Below are positions 1 to 11,535 of a DNA stretch of 64,000 nucleotides, piece after piece (the stretch's first letter is position 1; each line of letters begins with the position of its first letter). A program made the translations under genes and the position numbers. The notes beneath the pieces were generated by a model. It was not told the DNA's origin and did no database searches. It was given only the letters and a program-made list of their open reading frames with translations. Origin of the DNA: Phlebotomus papatasi (lineage: Eukaryota; Arthropoda; Insecta; Diptera; Psychodidae); contig NC_077222.1 in the NCBI RefSeq assembly GCF_024763615.1, positions 72,478,001 to 72,542,000 of the forward strand, in the 5' to 3' direction.

Positions 1-774
1 TGGGAATTGGGAAAATTGGAAATTGTTCACTTTAATTAAGGGAAATTACACTCTTTCCGATATTTCACTTTCAACTCTAAAAGTGACTCCCAGTGCAATC
101 TCAGCGAATTTGTGCCATTTTCTCGATTGATTTCTTATTATAGAGCTGATTGTGAAAGGTTTGCATTTACACAAAAATTGCCATACAGCAATTGACCCTG
201 CTTGCAATGTTATGCAACATAAGAGTGGCCATTATCGAAGACGTTTAACTTTCAGGAGAAAATTCTTTAGAGATACTTGCATTCAAAAGGCTCATATTAT
301 CATCTCTATTGTTGCCAAAAATACTTTATCTCCAAATTGAGAGTGTTACATGGGGATAAAATGAGAATGTCCCAAAATATACCTAGAGGTAATCTAAATT
401 TGATATGACACGTTTGAAAACTTCTCAATGGTAGTGAGCTTAATTCATACGGTAAGCTCATTTGACTCATGTGGAAAGATATACATTATTTACATAGTAC
501 AAGGGTGGCCAATTGACCTTCAATTAAACATTCTCGTATTTTACATAGTGATAGGATACTTCATTTTATTATCTACAGGCCTGTAAAATCATTTGATAAC
601 TTTTTTTTATTAGTAATGAAACTCAAACTTGGCAGCGTGATTATGCTATACATTTGGCTGCAAAGGTGCAAGTGAATATCATTAGAGACCTCTAAAATTT
701 GTGTAAAATTTCGTCTTACGTGTTATGAAACATAACTATATACAGGAATGATGGTTGCATTGTAAAACGCTATA
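1..774. other. AT-rich DNA, nothing recognised
   Basis: No coding exon, RNA gene or repeat matching elsewhere in the window was recognised. The only open frame is about 60 codons and has no coding character. Confidence 0.5.
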
Positions 775-987
775 GGAAAACTGAGGCACCACTAAACATG
801 GGGTAGCACTAAACACTAATTTTTATTTCTAAACTACTTGGACTATCCCGACCATTTCTTCACACAAGAAAGTGGACAAGCATCCCTATAGCACCTGCGA
901 TGCTATAAGTCTTGTACTCTGAAGTCGAATATCTGAAAATCGCAGTGTTTGGTTATACCCCGTGTTTGGTGGTGCCCCAGTTTCCCC
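775..987. mobile_element. MITE family B, copy 1
   Basis: A non-coding inverted-repeat element of about 213 bp. The left end reads GGAAAACTGAGGCACCAC after a TA. The right end reads GGTGGTGCCCCAGTTTCCCC. Copies at 6768-6978 and 17265-17449 share the interior, for example CTAAACTACTTGGACTA and AAATCGCAGTGTTTGG. The left terminus of this copy carries point differences and the right TA is lost, so it is an old insertion. Confidence 0.8.
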
Positions 988-1088
988 TTGCGTTGGTCGA
1001 AAAAAATGCATCATCGCTTGTATAACAAGATTGAAAACGTATCGCAAACAACCATTTTATAAGTCTTCAAAAAGAAGTTTAAAGTGGA

Positions 1089-1266
1089 AGCAGATAGTGG
1101 ACGGAAAGATAGACCTCTCTTGATTTCTACTCTTTAATTCTTCACGACGTTTCGAGGATGAATGTCCTTTTCATCAGGTCTACAAAGCATTATCATCCTC
1201 GAAACGTCGTGAAGAATTAAAGAGTAAAAATCAAGAGAGGTCTATCTTTCTCTCCACTATCTGCTA
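1089..1266. repeat. 178-bp near-perfect palindrome with hammerhead-like core
   Basis: Arms of about 70 bp (from AGCAGATAGTGG to CCACTATCTGCT) are inverted around a short loop near 1165-1190. The arms contain GAAACGTCGTGAAGAATTAA and its complement. On the minus strand CTGATGA (complement of 1171-1177) and GAAAC (complement of 1149-1153) bracket a weak 4-bp stem. That is the order of the conserved blocks in a hammerhead ribozyme, but helix II is not flush with the core. It could equally be an ordinary foldback MITE. Confidence 0.7.
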
Positions 1267-1337
1267 CATCTCATCAGACCGAAAATTCATTTAAAGTGCA
1301 ACCTCAAATATTTTCAATAGTTCAATTGAACATATAA

Positions 1338-2830
1338 CACTATGCAACAAATTCACAACTTTTTTTGTTAACGGAGATCTCACATGGTACGTTTGATAGA
1401 GTCAAGTCCCCTGATTAAGAATCTGGTCTTGGTTTTGCTCCTATACGTAACATTTTTTTTATTAATACTTTTATATTTTTACTGCTTTTCCTTACATTAT
1501 CTGTTATATCTCAGGTTCTAGTGAACGGAACTTGAAAAGTGTGGGTGCGTTGGAAAGCTCATTAGTCGAGCTTCAATTTTGATTATTACAAAAAACCTTG
1601 TAAAACCACTCCTTCGGGGTGTAAAATTGAAGTTTCTCTAAAAATTACCAAAAAAATGGTCCTAAAGTGAGGTTTTAAAAATTTGTATAAAATAAACTAA
1701 ACAAAATATTAAAAATCCAATGATACCAGGTGATAGGCCACACTTAGAACTACAATTTTGTTCATCTGAGACATCGCGCTCCGATCACTCTAAATGCCTC
1801 ATTTGTTGGTTTTTGTCATTTTCCAAAAATATGAAGTACCTATTTTAGAGCAAATTCCCTAAACATTTCTGAGAAAATATCTTTTAAAACTTATGTGAAA
1901 CATATATAAATATTGAGGTTCTTCTTTGAATTGATCGGGGGACCATCAACATGATTTTCATTAATATCACTAATCAACATTCAACCGCGAGAAGAAACCC
2001 CTAAATTCATTTTAGAATGCTTTTTATGATAGATAGAAAACGCATCAGCGATCATTTCGCAAATATATTTCAATGACTTTAGATCGTACTTTCATTTAAA
2101 ATTAGTCTCTACTAGAAATAGTATTAGATGGATGGATGGAAATAAATAGAAACAAAAATTGAATTACTTAAAGGAAAATTGGAAGCTTTTTAACGAGGGT
2201 TGATTGGGAATGTAAATGAAAATCATGTTGATGGTCCCCCGATCGATTCAAAGAAGAATCTCCACATTTATGTATGTTTCACATAAGTTTTAAAAGATAT
2301 TTTCTCAGAAATGTTTAGGGAATTTGCTCTAAAATAGGTACTTCATATTTTTGGAAAATGACAAAAACCAACAAATGAGGCATTTAGAGTGATCGGAGCC
2401 CGATGTCTCAGATGAACAAAATTGTAGTTCTAAGTGTGGCCTATCACCTGGTATCATTGGATTTTTAATATTTTGTTTAGTTTATTTTATACAAATTTTT
2501 AAAACCTCACTTTAGGACCATTTTTTTGGTAATTTTTAGAGAAACTTCAATTTTACACCCCGAAGGAGTGGTTTTACAAGGTTTTTTGTAATAATCAAAA
2601 TTGAAGCTCGACTAATGAGCTTTCCAACGCACCCACACTTTTCAAGTTCCGTTCACTAGAACCTGAGATATAACGGATAATGTAAGGAAAAGCAGTAAAA
2701 ATATAAAAGTATTAATAAAAAAAAATGTTACGTATAGGAGCAAAACCAAGACCAGATTCTTAATCAGGGGACTTGACTCTATCAAACGTACCATGTGAGA
2801 TCTCCGTTAAAAAAACCGTGTTGCATAGTG
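1338..2830. mobile_element. Long-TIR foldback element T (CACTA-type ends)
   Basis: Two arms of about 620 bp (1338-1962 and 2215-2830) are almost exact reverse complements around a loop of about 250 bp. The ends read CACTATGCAACA and TGTTGCATAGTG. The flanks are TAA (1335-1337) and TAA (2831-2833), a 3-bp target duplication. CACTA-like ends with a 3-bp duplication suggest a non-autonomous CACTA/EnSpm (CMC) element; PIF/Harbinger, which uses TWA targets, is the alternative. No transposase is encoded. High arm identity implies recent insertion or arm conversion. Confidence 0.85.
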
Positions 2831-2839
2831 TAATCAGAC

Positions 2840-3092
2840 CGGTGGCAGCCAAAATCCCAAAAGCCAAAATCCCGAATGTTCAAAATCGTGAAAGGAATGA
2901 AATTATATGGAGGAAAATGTTTAGAATAATTTTCCATGACACAGAAGATTTCCCTTTGCCTCCAGCAAGAGTGGGTGCAATCGTGGGAGTAACTGACACT
3001 TTTAAGAATTCAGGATTTTGCCTTTCGGGATTTTGGCTTATTTGGGATTTTGGCTTTCGGGATTTTGAATTTTGGGATTTTGACCGGGACCC
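2840..3092. mobile_element. CCCGAA-repeat MITE family U, copy 1
   Basis: A 253-bp element flanked by a perfect 8-bp direct repeat, AATCAGAC (2832-2839 and 3093-3100). Both ends consist of short repeats of AAAATCCCGAA/AAAGCC type. The left end has them in + orientation and the right end in complement (GGGATTTTGGCTTTCGGG). The 8-bp duplication fits hAT-type insertion. A second copy at 31110-31563 shares the interior (GAAATTATATGG, TTTCCCTTT, GGAAGTAACT). It lies only 9 bp beyond element T. Confidence 0.8.
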
Positions 3093-3100
3093 AATCAGAC

Positions 3101-3784
3101 AAAGTAATCGTATCTTGCTGAGAGAAGGTGCATACAATTATCTAGATTTAGATTTAGACATTCGAATAACCATCGGAAGTTAGTACTTTCTCGTTTAGTT
3201 TTTTTTTTTTAAATTTTATCGTCAAAATAAATTCAATTATTGACACAGAGCTGGGAGCTGAGACGCTGCCGGTCAATTTGCCGCTATTAGCGTTGGTCTC
3301 CTTAATGAATCGTTCACGGCTGAAACCCTGCTTTCCCATTCACATCAATAAATTTCCTTCTCGAATAAAAAATTATAGCTTTACAAAAAACCTGCAGTTC
3401 AATTAACTCACCCTGCACATGAGAAAATTGAAGTGCAACAATGGAAGAAGGATTTTCAATGGAACGGCTGGCTCTTGGGATGCTCGAGAAGTACATGAAT
3501 TTATACACAAGCACAATTGGAGAATTTTAAATAGACTCTGCCACCCTGGAATATAAGAAGAAATGAATGGCTGTAATCAAGACTGTAGTAACGCTCATTT
3601 TCGTATATAATTCAGTATTTCACATTCCTACAGAAACCGCAATTTCGAGAGGAATACAATAGACAAAACTGACCTAAAAATCTGTAATTTTTTTCTGCAA
3701 TTGAATTACTGAGATACTGAATGATATATAAGTGGTTTTGGTCAGTTAATTAATATTTAGTGAGTAAAGATAGAGGGGAAAGGA
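3101..3784. other. Unassigned AT-rich DNA
   Basis: No conserved coding exon recognised. Open frames here are short and lack coding bias. TATATAAG at 3725 has no initiator at the proper distance. Confidence 0.4.
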
Positions 3785-3955
3785 TCCCAATTCTTACTGC
3801 TCGAACTCAAAGAGAGAGCAGTTATTATAATCTACATTTTCCCAAATTGTCACCGGCCTGGAGCATAAATGGTGCAATATATCGATTTTCCGCCTTCAGT
3901 GACCCCCCCATAAAAGTAAAAATTATCTCCAGACGTTTTCTACTTTCGCCCCTAC
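3785..3955 (-). mobile_element. tRNA-derived SINE-like repeat, copy 1
   Basis: This segment is homologous to 56795-56945 and in part to 51025-51075. All three share TTACTGCTCGAACTCAAAGA or a close variant. On the minus strand the order is a box A-like GCTCCAGGCCGGTGAC, then about 45 nt, then a box B-like GAGTTCGAGCAG. This resembles the internal pol III promoter of tRNA-derived SINEs. No A-rich tail or target duplication is clear, so the copies are old or partial. Confidence 0.5.
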
Positions 3956-6107
3956 CCCTTCTTTTTTCATTTTCGAATATGATATATAGAGGCAATCAAA
4001 GTGAATATTTCGTCCATAGCCGCGCTCTTGACCGAAAAATATTTCGATATCGAATTTTCAAAGATCAAAGTTAAATCACTTCAGTAGGTCTATTTCTCAA
4101 GCGATTTAATTAGGAGTTTTCGAAAATGAATCGGTAAAGTACCCGTAAATGGTATAAAGAGTATTGGAAAAAACTAAAACATAATCATCTGGCAATCGCA
4201 TTAACGAAAATAAAATTAATAAAATCCATTTACCGATTGTTCAGAAAATTTAAGTCTCTTAAAATTGTTTTAAAATTCAAACTAGAGTAGTATAGAATCA
4301 ACAAGGTAAAAATATTCTCTAAAAATTATTTGTTGTTTTTAAACATTTACTTCCTTAATGAGGAGAGCAAATGTTCTCATTTTTTAACTCATTCAACATG
4401 CATTCTAATTCAATAAAAGACACTATTTTAATGAGATTCTTTCAAATGACGTGCCAAGTCTAATACTTCATGTCCCATTCCACTGAATAAATTAACGTTA
4501 ATCAAGCCAAAATTAACCCTCATAGGGCGATAAAGGCAATATACGTTGGATAATTATTCTAGTCGCTGGAGTGGTAAATGCACAATATGGCCATTAATTG
4601 AGTAATTTATTTGCCTCCTGTTCATATCCACAGCAATTTTGCATAATCGCTTTCGCAGAGTAACACTAAAAAATACTATTGGCAAAGTATGAAAGCTTTT
4701 TTCCATCCGGGATGGCATATTAGCCCGCATAAAGTAGATCCTGTTGCCAATTTATATTGGGGTGTCTTTAATATGGGACACTGTCTCACATTTATCGTCA
4801 TCCGGGGGCAATGCGGAGAATTTCCCTTTCTGGAAAAGGAATTTCCACCACCGGAAGCCAATAAATATAAAACGAAACTGAACATCATCAATTTTGTATT
4901 TTATGAGATTGCGTCAACTGTAAATATTCTATCTTTCTTTCCTTTTATTATTCCTCACACTTTATGCCTCTTATATTCCGATGGTTCCAATTCATTCTAC
5001 TCTAAATTGACTCGGGATCGGGATAGTTATTTCAAGAAATTTAAGTTACTTGAAGAAAAATATATTTATTTCTCACACTAAATCTCTGTCACTGGCAAGA
5101 TTACTGGTGAAAACTTGAATCAGCTGTTCGGGTAACGAAATAATAATAATTTATTGACAAATGCACTCATATATAAATTTCTGATATGCAAAAATTCAGA
5201 TAATACAATGTAAGGTGATTTTATCAAATATTCATTTAATGATTGGTCGTTCTACAACCACTACAAGTGCATTATAAATTAAGCGCTTATTAAGTACTTA
5301 AAAGCTACTTAATGGTCTAGCCTTGTAGTTTTTCTGATATCTATTTTTCTTTTTGTTTTTGAGATAAAATAGCATTTAACGGAACAGTCTATATGTTCAA
5401 TATATTGTGAACCATGCAAAGAGCATGAAATTTTCACGCGAAAAGTACGAAATGGATATGAGGTATTTTTTGTCATCTCCATCAGCATATTATTTCTTTT
5501 ATTTTATTCGACAAAAGAACTTCACGATAGGATATGAATGAAGAGTAATATCCTGTGCTACTCTGTGGATAATTTAATTTACCAGCTGTGAAAATTCATA
5601 ATATGAGTTTTAGTATAGTACAAATTGTGAGAAATGATGAAAACAAGTCAGGATTTATTATACGAATATGAAACTTTTATTCGTGTAATAAGTGACAATT
5701 TTTTATGAAAATTGGTTGTAAATAACAGGTATACTGAAATATTTCAACAATTTCCGTCTTGGGTGAATAAATTTTAAAAATCGTAACAATTTATATAACC
5801 AATTTATTTATTTTTAATATTCATTTTATTTCCTAAAAAATGTTGAATAAACAGTATCGATTTACAATAATCATAGAAGATATTAAAGCTAATGTCCTTA
5901 ATCGTCTGACATCGAAGAAGTTATAAGTGAAAAACACTCCAACTCTGAATGATATTTCACAAAATTGAAAGTTGAAAAGCTCCTAAGATATAAAGTCATT
6001 GTAAAATCAATGGACTAAATAAATTTTATAACGAAAAAACTCCCTCGTTTGTATCAAGTTACTTTTAAGCTGTTAGTTATTTCTAAAAATATTCATGAAT
6101 ATCTTTA
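3956..6107. other. Unassigned DNA; one unsupported 130-codon frame
   Basis: The only long frame, 4689-5081 (+), lies partly in a less AT-rich patch (4690-4900) and has no recognised domain, promoter or splice signals. The antisense frame is also open there, which argues against coding. No repeats matching elsewhere were seen. Confidence 0.35.
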
Positions 6108-7371
6108 GGGGTCCCGGTCAAAGTCCAAAAACCAGAATTCCGAAAAGTCAAAATCACGTATAGGTCGAAATCCCGAAAAACCAAAATCCCTAATGGAATC
6201 CCGAAAAGCCAAAATAACGGAAACCAAAATCCTGAATGAATTAATATCCCAAATGGGCCAAAATCTCGTAAAAACCAAAATCTCGAATTGGTCAAAATTC
6301 CGAATGGGTCATAATCCCAAAAAACCAAGATCATTAAAGCCAAAATCCCTAACGCCGAAGTTCCAAAAGCCAAAATCCTGTCTTTGTCAAAATCCCGAAT
6401 AGCCAAAATCCTGAGAAGTCAAAATTGCGAAAGGGTCAAATTTCCACAGAGTCAATATCGAAAAAGGGCCAAAATCCCAAAGAATTGTAATTAAAATCAA
6501 ACAGAAGTCCTTGGTTTCTATTATCCATGCATTTTAGCCCTTTTTTTTAATGTAAAAAGTGTGAAAATCATAAAAACAAAATTCATACCTCGTTATTAAA
6601 ATTGAAGTTGGATTGTACTAAATTGAACTAGCTTTGTTGTTTCAAAAATAAGAAGAAGAGTGCAAAAAGCCGAATGGGCATATACAAAACGTTAGAGAAA
6701 GAAACGTGAATTTTGATTTAAAATAATTTTTCTGATCTAATGGCGTCTACACATTAGACTAGAAATAGGGGAAACTGGGGCACCACCAAACACGGGGTCC
6801 ACCAAACACTAATTTTTATTTCTAAACTACTTGGACTATCTCGACCATTCCTTCAGTATACAAGCATCCCTATAGTGCCTATGAATTCCTATCGGTCTTA
6901 TCCTCTGATATCCAATATCCGATTAAAAAATCGCAGTGTTTGGTGGTACCCCGAGTTTGGTGGTGCCCCAGTTTCCCCTATTTATATCCATATTGAAGAA
7001 TTTTTCCTAAACAATCGTAGGGAATTTGCTTCAATATAGAAATAAATTTTTATACTGTAGAGGCTATAAAAATGTGCCGGAGCCGGAACCATTAAAAACT
7101 ATAATGTGATCATGAAACTCTTTAAATTAAACCGGAATGGATTACAATAATGGTTGATAACTTCTTAATTTTATCTTTATCAAAAACATTTTACATTACA
7201 GAATATATAGGCATTTACAAATTGTGATTTCGTTTTATTTAGGTATATATACCAATTGAGATTTTGGGCTCTACGAGGTTTTGATTCCTTTGGACTTCGA
7301 CTGTTCGAGATTTTTACGTGTGGAATTTTGGCTTTCAGAGGTTTGATTTTTGAAATTGTGACCGGTTCCCG
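6108..7371. mobile_element. Long element with family U-type ends
   Basis: The left end GGGTCCCGGTCAAAGTCC starts about 370 bp of degenerate short repeats of CCAAAATCCCGAA type. The right end (7255-7371) has the complementary repeats and closes with TGACCGGTTCCCG. The termini match the ends of U copy 1 (TTGACCGGGACCC). The interior is unrelated, and B copy 2 is inserted in it. A clean target duplication is not visible. Short antiparallel open frames in the repeat tract are a by-product of the repeats. Confidence 0.6.
6768..6978. mobile_element. MITE family B, copy 2
   Basis: An intact copy: TA|GGGGAAACTGGGGCACCACC on the left and GGTGGTGCCCCAGTTTCCCC|TA on the right, giving a TIR of about 30 bp and a TA duplication. 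It sits inside the U-type element at 6108-7371, so it inserted later. Confidence 0.88.
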
Positions 7372-7881
7372 TCCTTTGAAATTAATTGCTGAATACATTC
7401 AATACTTTGTATTGTCTTCAAAATCTGAGATAAAATGAATTATTGAAATGTTACGGTTGATTTATGAGAGGGTCCCAGAAGACTTGAAATCGAGACGATA
7501 CCTTTAACCTGGTCCCCAGCCAGTGGCCTTCAAAGTTGAAGCCAATTTCTTACTTTAACATATAAATGCGTATGGGAATTTTTCTGCACTCGTGATCGTT
7601 ATGCGAAATATTTAAAAAGTGAGAAGTTTTTCCCTATTTATAAGATACCTTTCCGTATAGAAAGATAAATATACTATATTTTTGTTTAAATAAATTTTTT
7701 CCTTGGAACACTGTGAGCTGAGTCCGAGATCAATTTAGGAATTGGCTTCAAGTAGCTCCATATAAAAAGGCCAACTTGCCAGGCGCTTGCCTTTAATTGT
7801 TTGCCCTGTAGGTTTGCTGACTACCAAATGAATAGGCGAAAAAAAGGACGATGTAAATGTTAGAGAATCATTTTAATTGTA

Positions 7882-8105
7882 GGGGGAAGTAGGGTACCTA
7901 TAAAGTGGGGAATGGGGCAGCTTTGAAATTTGGTTTTTTCTCCTATTTTTAAATGGAATTGAGCCTTATCATATAATATAATTTAGCTTTGCAATTCGTT
8001 TGCTGAGCTAAATTATACCATAATAAAGTGCAGTTTCTTTTAAAAAATAGGAGAAAAAAGCCCAATTTCAAAGCTGCCCCAATTCAAAGACGCCCCACTT
8101 CCCCC
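7882..8105. mobile_element. MITE family C, copy 1
   Basis: TA|GGGGGAAGT... on the left and ...ACTTCCCCC|TA on the right. Internal inverted segments TTTCTCCTATTTTTAAA and AAAATAGGAGAAAAAA are shared with copies at 10590-10811 and 18597-18794. It ends about 28 bp upstream of the TATA box proposed for the Ala/Gln-rich gene. Confidence 0.87.
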
Positions 8106-8133
8106 TAAAGATGTGTCGAAAAAATGCGCCCTC

Positions 8134-8168
8134 TATATAGAGAGATTATAGAATATCATTCAATCAGT
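8134..8168 (+). promoter_or_regulatory. Candidate core promoter, TATA plus TCAGT initiator
   Basis: TATATAG at 8134-8140 is followed by TCAGT at 8164-8168. The initiator A is at 8166, 32 bp from the first T of the TATA box, the spacing expected of arthropod TATA/Inr promoters. It lies 168 bp upstream of the in-frame ATG at 8334. An out-of-frame ATG at 8315 would sit in the leader. Another TATA-like sequence at 7761 (TATAAAAAGG) has no initiator at the right distance. Confidence 0.5.
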
Positions 8169-8333
8169 AAAGTTTGATTAATCGATTTCATTGGTCTTAC
8201 AAGTTTGAAACTGCGAAAATATTCAGCACAATTGTAAGGCACGAATAAGTCATCTCTTCGTACTCAATTTTCAAAGTAGTTAAACAATTTAATTGGCCAG
8301 AGTAATTTCTTGTAATGGAAAGTTTTATGTTGA

Positions 8334-8641
8334 ATGTTTTTTTTTCTTCACATACAGTTGCTGATTTCATGTGGAGCCATTGTGGCCATTTCCAGCTGTG
8401 ACGCTGCCAAATCAACGTCCGAAAGAACGACCCTAGTGCAGCAGGAAGCGCAAGAGAGGCCAGAAGTAGTTGTTAGAAATAGCGAAAGGGTGTTAAATAA
8501 GAGAGGACTGGGTTTTGGCGGAGGTGTCAGTGCATGGAATGGGGCAGATTGGCAAAATGCCTGGTCACAGCCATGGAACACTCCATCCTTTGGCAATGCT
8601 GGTTTTAGTGCTAGTTCATCACAGCTTGGACCATGGTTTGG
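8334..8641 (+). CDS. Secreted Ala/Gln-rich protein, coding exon 1
   Basis: First recognisable coding exon of a three-exon gene of about 317 codons. Starting at ATG 8334, the N-terminus (MFFFLHIQLLISCGAIVAIS...) is a good signal peptide, with cleavage likely near CDA-A. It is followed by a charged stretch ending in a dibasic LNKR, then Gly/Ser/Trp/Phe-rich sequence (GLGFGGG, GPWFG). The exon ends after two bases of a Gly codon at a strong GTAAGT donor. One uncertainty: CTTCACATACAG at 8346-8357 is itself a good splice acceptor in phase 0, so the real start may lie in an unseen upstream exon and this exon may begin at 8358. The family is not recognised; signal peptide plus low-complexity aromatic/Gly and Ala/Gln blocks resemble cuticle, eggshell or other matrix proteins. 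Confidence 0.72.
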
Positions 8642-11535
8642 GTAAGTCTGTTGCACTATAAACTCTTTTTCATCTACAGCCATATCGAGATGACCTATGT
8701 AAGCTGAAATTATGCATTTTTGCACCATGTAATAGTTTTTCCACATATGTAATGTTGGGTTTGTGAGAATATCCAATGAAAGGGGAAATAGAGCTTTTGG
8801 CGAGATCAGTGAAAGGTGAAAATTTCTAAATGAGACAAAATTAGGGCAAACGGATGTTACAGAGTGAAAAAGGATGTGAAAGTCTCATGGATCTTATGTC
8901 TGGGGAGACGTTTACTAAAGATTACATGTAATTAAATCCTGACGCACTAACTTCGCGCAAGGGAAAACTTTTTATGTGAATGTGGTAATAATGAAAGTAG
9001 ATATCTTTCCCTATTCTTGGGAAATGATAACGGGTAGATACGATAGAAAGAAGGATATTGCAACAATGTATGATGGGAAAATTGTATTAAAGATTTAATG
9101 AAATTTTCGTTGCTGGTACAAAATTATTAAATGTTGTAAATTTGCGAAATTCTCATTTACTATATCAATTAAACTTTATTGCTTTCATATCTTCCTGCAA
9201 CTGCCCCAAATGGTCCATAAAATTTGTGCAAGGATGCCATTGGATGTACGACTTCTCGTTGGAATTTTTTTTGCACTCAAATTCTAAAAGTTTCTTCACC
9301 TTATTCCATGAGATAATGGTATGAAAGTAACGTTGAGTGAGAACATAATATAATTATATAAACAACTTCATGAGATGTCATCATTGAAACTGTATCCGTT
9401 TTATCAGTATCTTTGACATTGAAATTGAATATCATTGCCAAAGTTTCAACGGGAAATGTATTAACTCGGAATTGAGTACTCAAGAAGAAGTTGACATCAA
9501 ACTTCTTCCTTTTCATCAACGTTCACATGTCGAAACTAATCATGTATTACTTAAGTATATTCAACTGAATAACTTGTATATGTTTTCTTATAGCTTTACC
9601 CTTCGAAGGAATATGGCCTACACCTACACACTACAGACACACAAATATACTGAATAAGTAGACAAATACCTTTTTTTTCAAGCCAAGGACGTTTATTCAC
9701 ACGCAATATCATATTTTCTATAATTGTGTGTATGTATAAAAATTTAATTTTTAATATATTTTTTAGTATTCTTCAAATTGAAAAAAACTGAATCTAGGGA
9801 TCATCTTCGTTTAATTTAAAATTATCCTATATTTGAAAAGAATGCCTTTAAATTGACTTTACAGGAAAAGATTTTAAATTCAGTAAAAATAAAGAAATGT
9901 AATCTTAATCATTTGAAAATATATTCAACTAAACTAAACTATACTCTAAAAGTACTTAAATATTTTAATCTAAGATCTTTTTAAATTATATGAATTTAGA
10001 AAAAAAGCGTAGAAGTATCAGAATAAAAAATAAAGTCAAAATATCCTTTAGAATTAAACGGAAGACCATGACGTTTTAAAACATAAATATATTTGAAAAT
10101 GAAAAAAAAAATCATAATTTGTTTTTGAGATAACCCAAGAATATAATATTTTTAGAGAGAATATATATGTGTATGAACAAATTGAAGGATTTTTATCGTT
10201 TCCATTCATGCAATAAAATGCACGATGTCTTTCTAGAAAGTTGGTTAAAGGATAACGAGTATAACAAAATTTTAGTCTTATGTAACCCAAAGCAGAAGCA
10301 AAGTTCGAACAATGAATTTCATGAATCTGAATGAAGGTTTTTGATATCATAGTTCCTTATGCATGCATTTTGTTGGTTCACACTACATAGGCAAATTTAA
10401 CTTTCATAAACTGAGTAAAGCTTCTGTGCACAATTTAATTTTAAATATTTGAAACTTTAGAGTAAAATAAATATCAACAAGCCTGACAAAAATGTTGTTT
10501 ACAACAAACAAATCAGATTCCTTTTTATTAAGCCCTGTCCTATAGTCACAAGATCAATCCCTTTAAAATTGATTTTATTAATTTTACAATGGGGCAGTGG
10601 GACATCTTTAAATTGGGGCACTTTTGAAATTGGGGTTTCTTCTCCTATTTTTAAATGCAATTCAGCCTTATTATATCGTAATTTAGCTTCACAATTGATT
10701 TGTGGATTTTAATACTAACATGATAAAGGATAAAGTACATTTTCATTTAAAAATAGGAGAAAAAGCTCTATTTTACAGCTGTTCCTATACAAGGGTGCCC
10801 CACTTCTCACTAAGGTAAACTTAAAGACAACAGTGGATGTTTTCCAATATTAAATGAGTCAATATACATATTTATAATTAAAAAATTTATATGTATTGTA
10901 GACACTCATTTGTGATGTTTTCTTGATATTTATGTCAGAGATACGCTAGATATTTTATTGTTTGAATTCCAAGGAAAGAGTAATCCATATAATACCTTTA
11001 TTTTTCCACCCCTTTGCCAGCTCTTTTAATTTATTACCTAAGTAAAACAGTCATTGAGGATGTTTATTATGACGACTGAACTGAAAGTAGGACAACATTT
11101 TGGAACTTATATCTTTTTAAGAACGTACTGTGAAGGTGGTTATACCGGTTATACTATATAACAAAGATCTCTTATATAAATTTCATTACTTTTCGCGAGT
11201 TTTGTAGTAAAAGAAAAGAATATTAAAATTGTATAAAGAGAAGTATAGTGCACTATCGTTCTTCAAGGTATCTCTATTTCATTGAGTTACTTTGACCTTT
11301 AAATTTTAAAGTAAGATATTTATTGTAAAACTTATTGAAGGGATTTCAATACATTAAAAAACTCTTAACAATTATTTTTAGTTCATCTCTTTTGATGTGA
11401 AACTATTTCCTTTATTTTATTCTTTCATTTTAAACTTTTAATTCTATTCAAGTTTCACGGGAATGTACTTCACATTTAAATTATTAAGTTTCAATTGTGT
11501 AGAAAATTGAGATCAATTTCTTTGTCATTTTTAAG
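8642..11535 (+). other. Intron 1 of the Ala/Gln-rich gene
   Basis: It runs from GTAAGT at 8642 to TTTGTCATTTTTAAG ending at 11535, about 2.9 kb. It is AT-rich, contains MITE C copy 2, and shows no other supported exon. Short open frames inside it have no coding character. Confidence 0.7.
10590..10811. mobile_element. MITE family C, copy 2
   Basis: Diverged copy sharing TTCTCCTATTTTTAAATG, ATTTAGCTTCACAATTG and AAAAATAGGAGAAAAAG with 7882-8105. Its termini are eroded (right end CACTTCTCACTA instead of ACTTCCCCCTA). It lies inside intron 1. Confidence 0.75.

Noticed and set aside
1089..1266. microRNA precursor
   Set aside because: The arms are too long and perfect and match a foldback MITE. 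No miRNA-like mismatches or loop.
4689..5081. 130-codon + strand frame
   Set aside because: No domain, promoter or splice context. The antisense frame is open as well and the C-terminal half is Phe/Ile/Lys-rich as in random AT-rich DNA.
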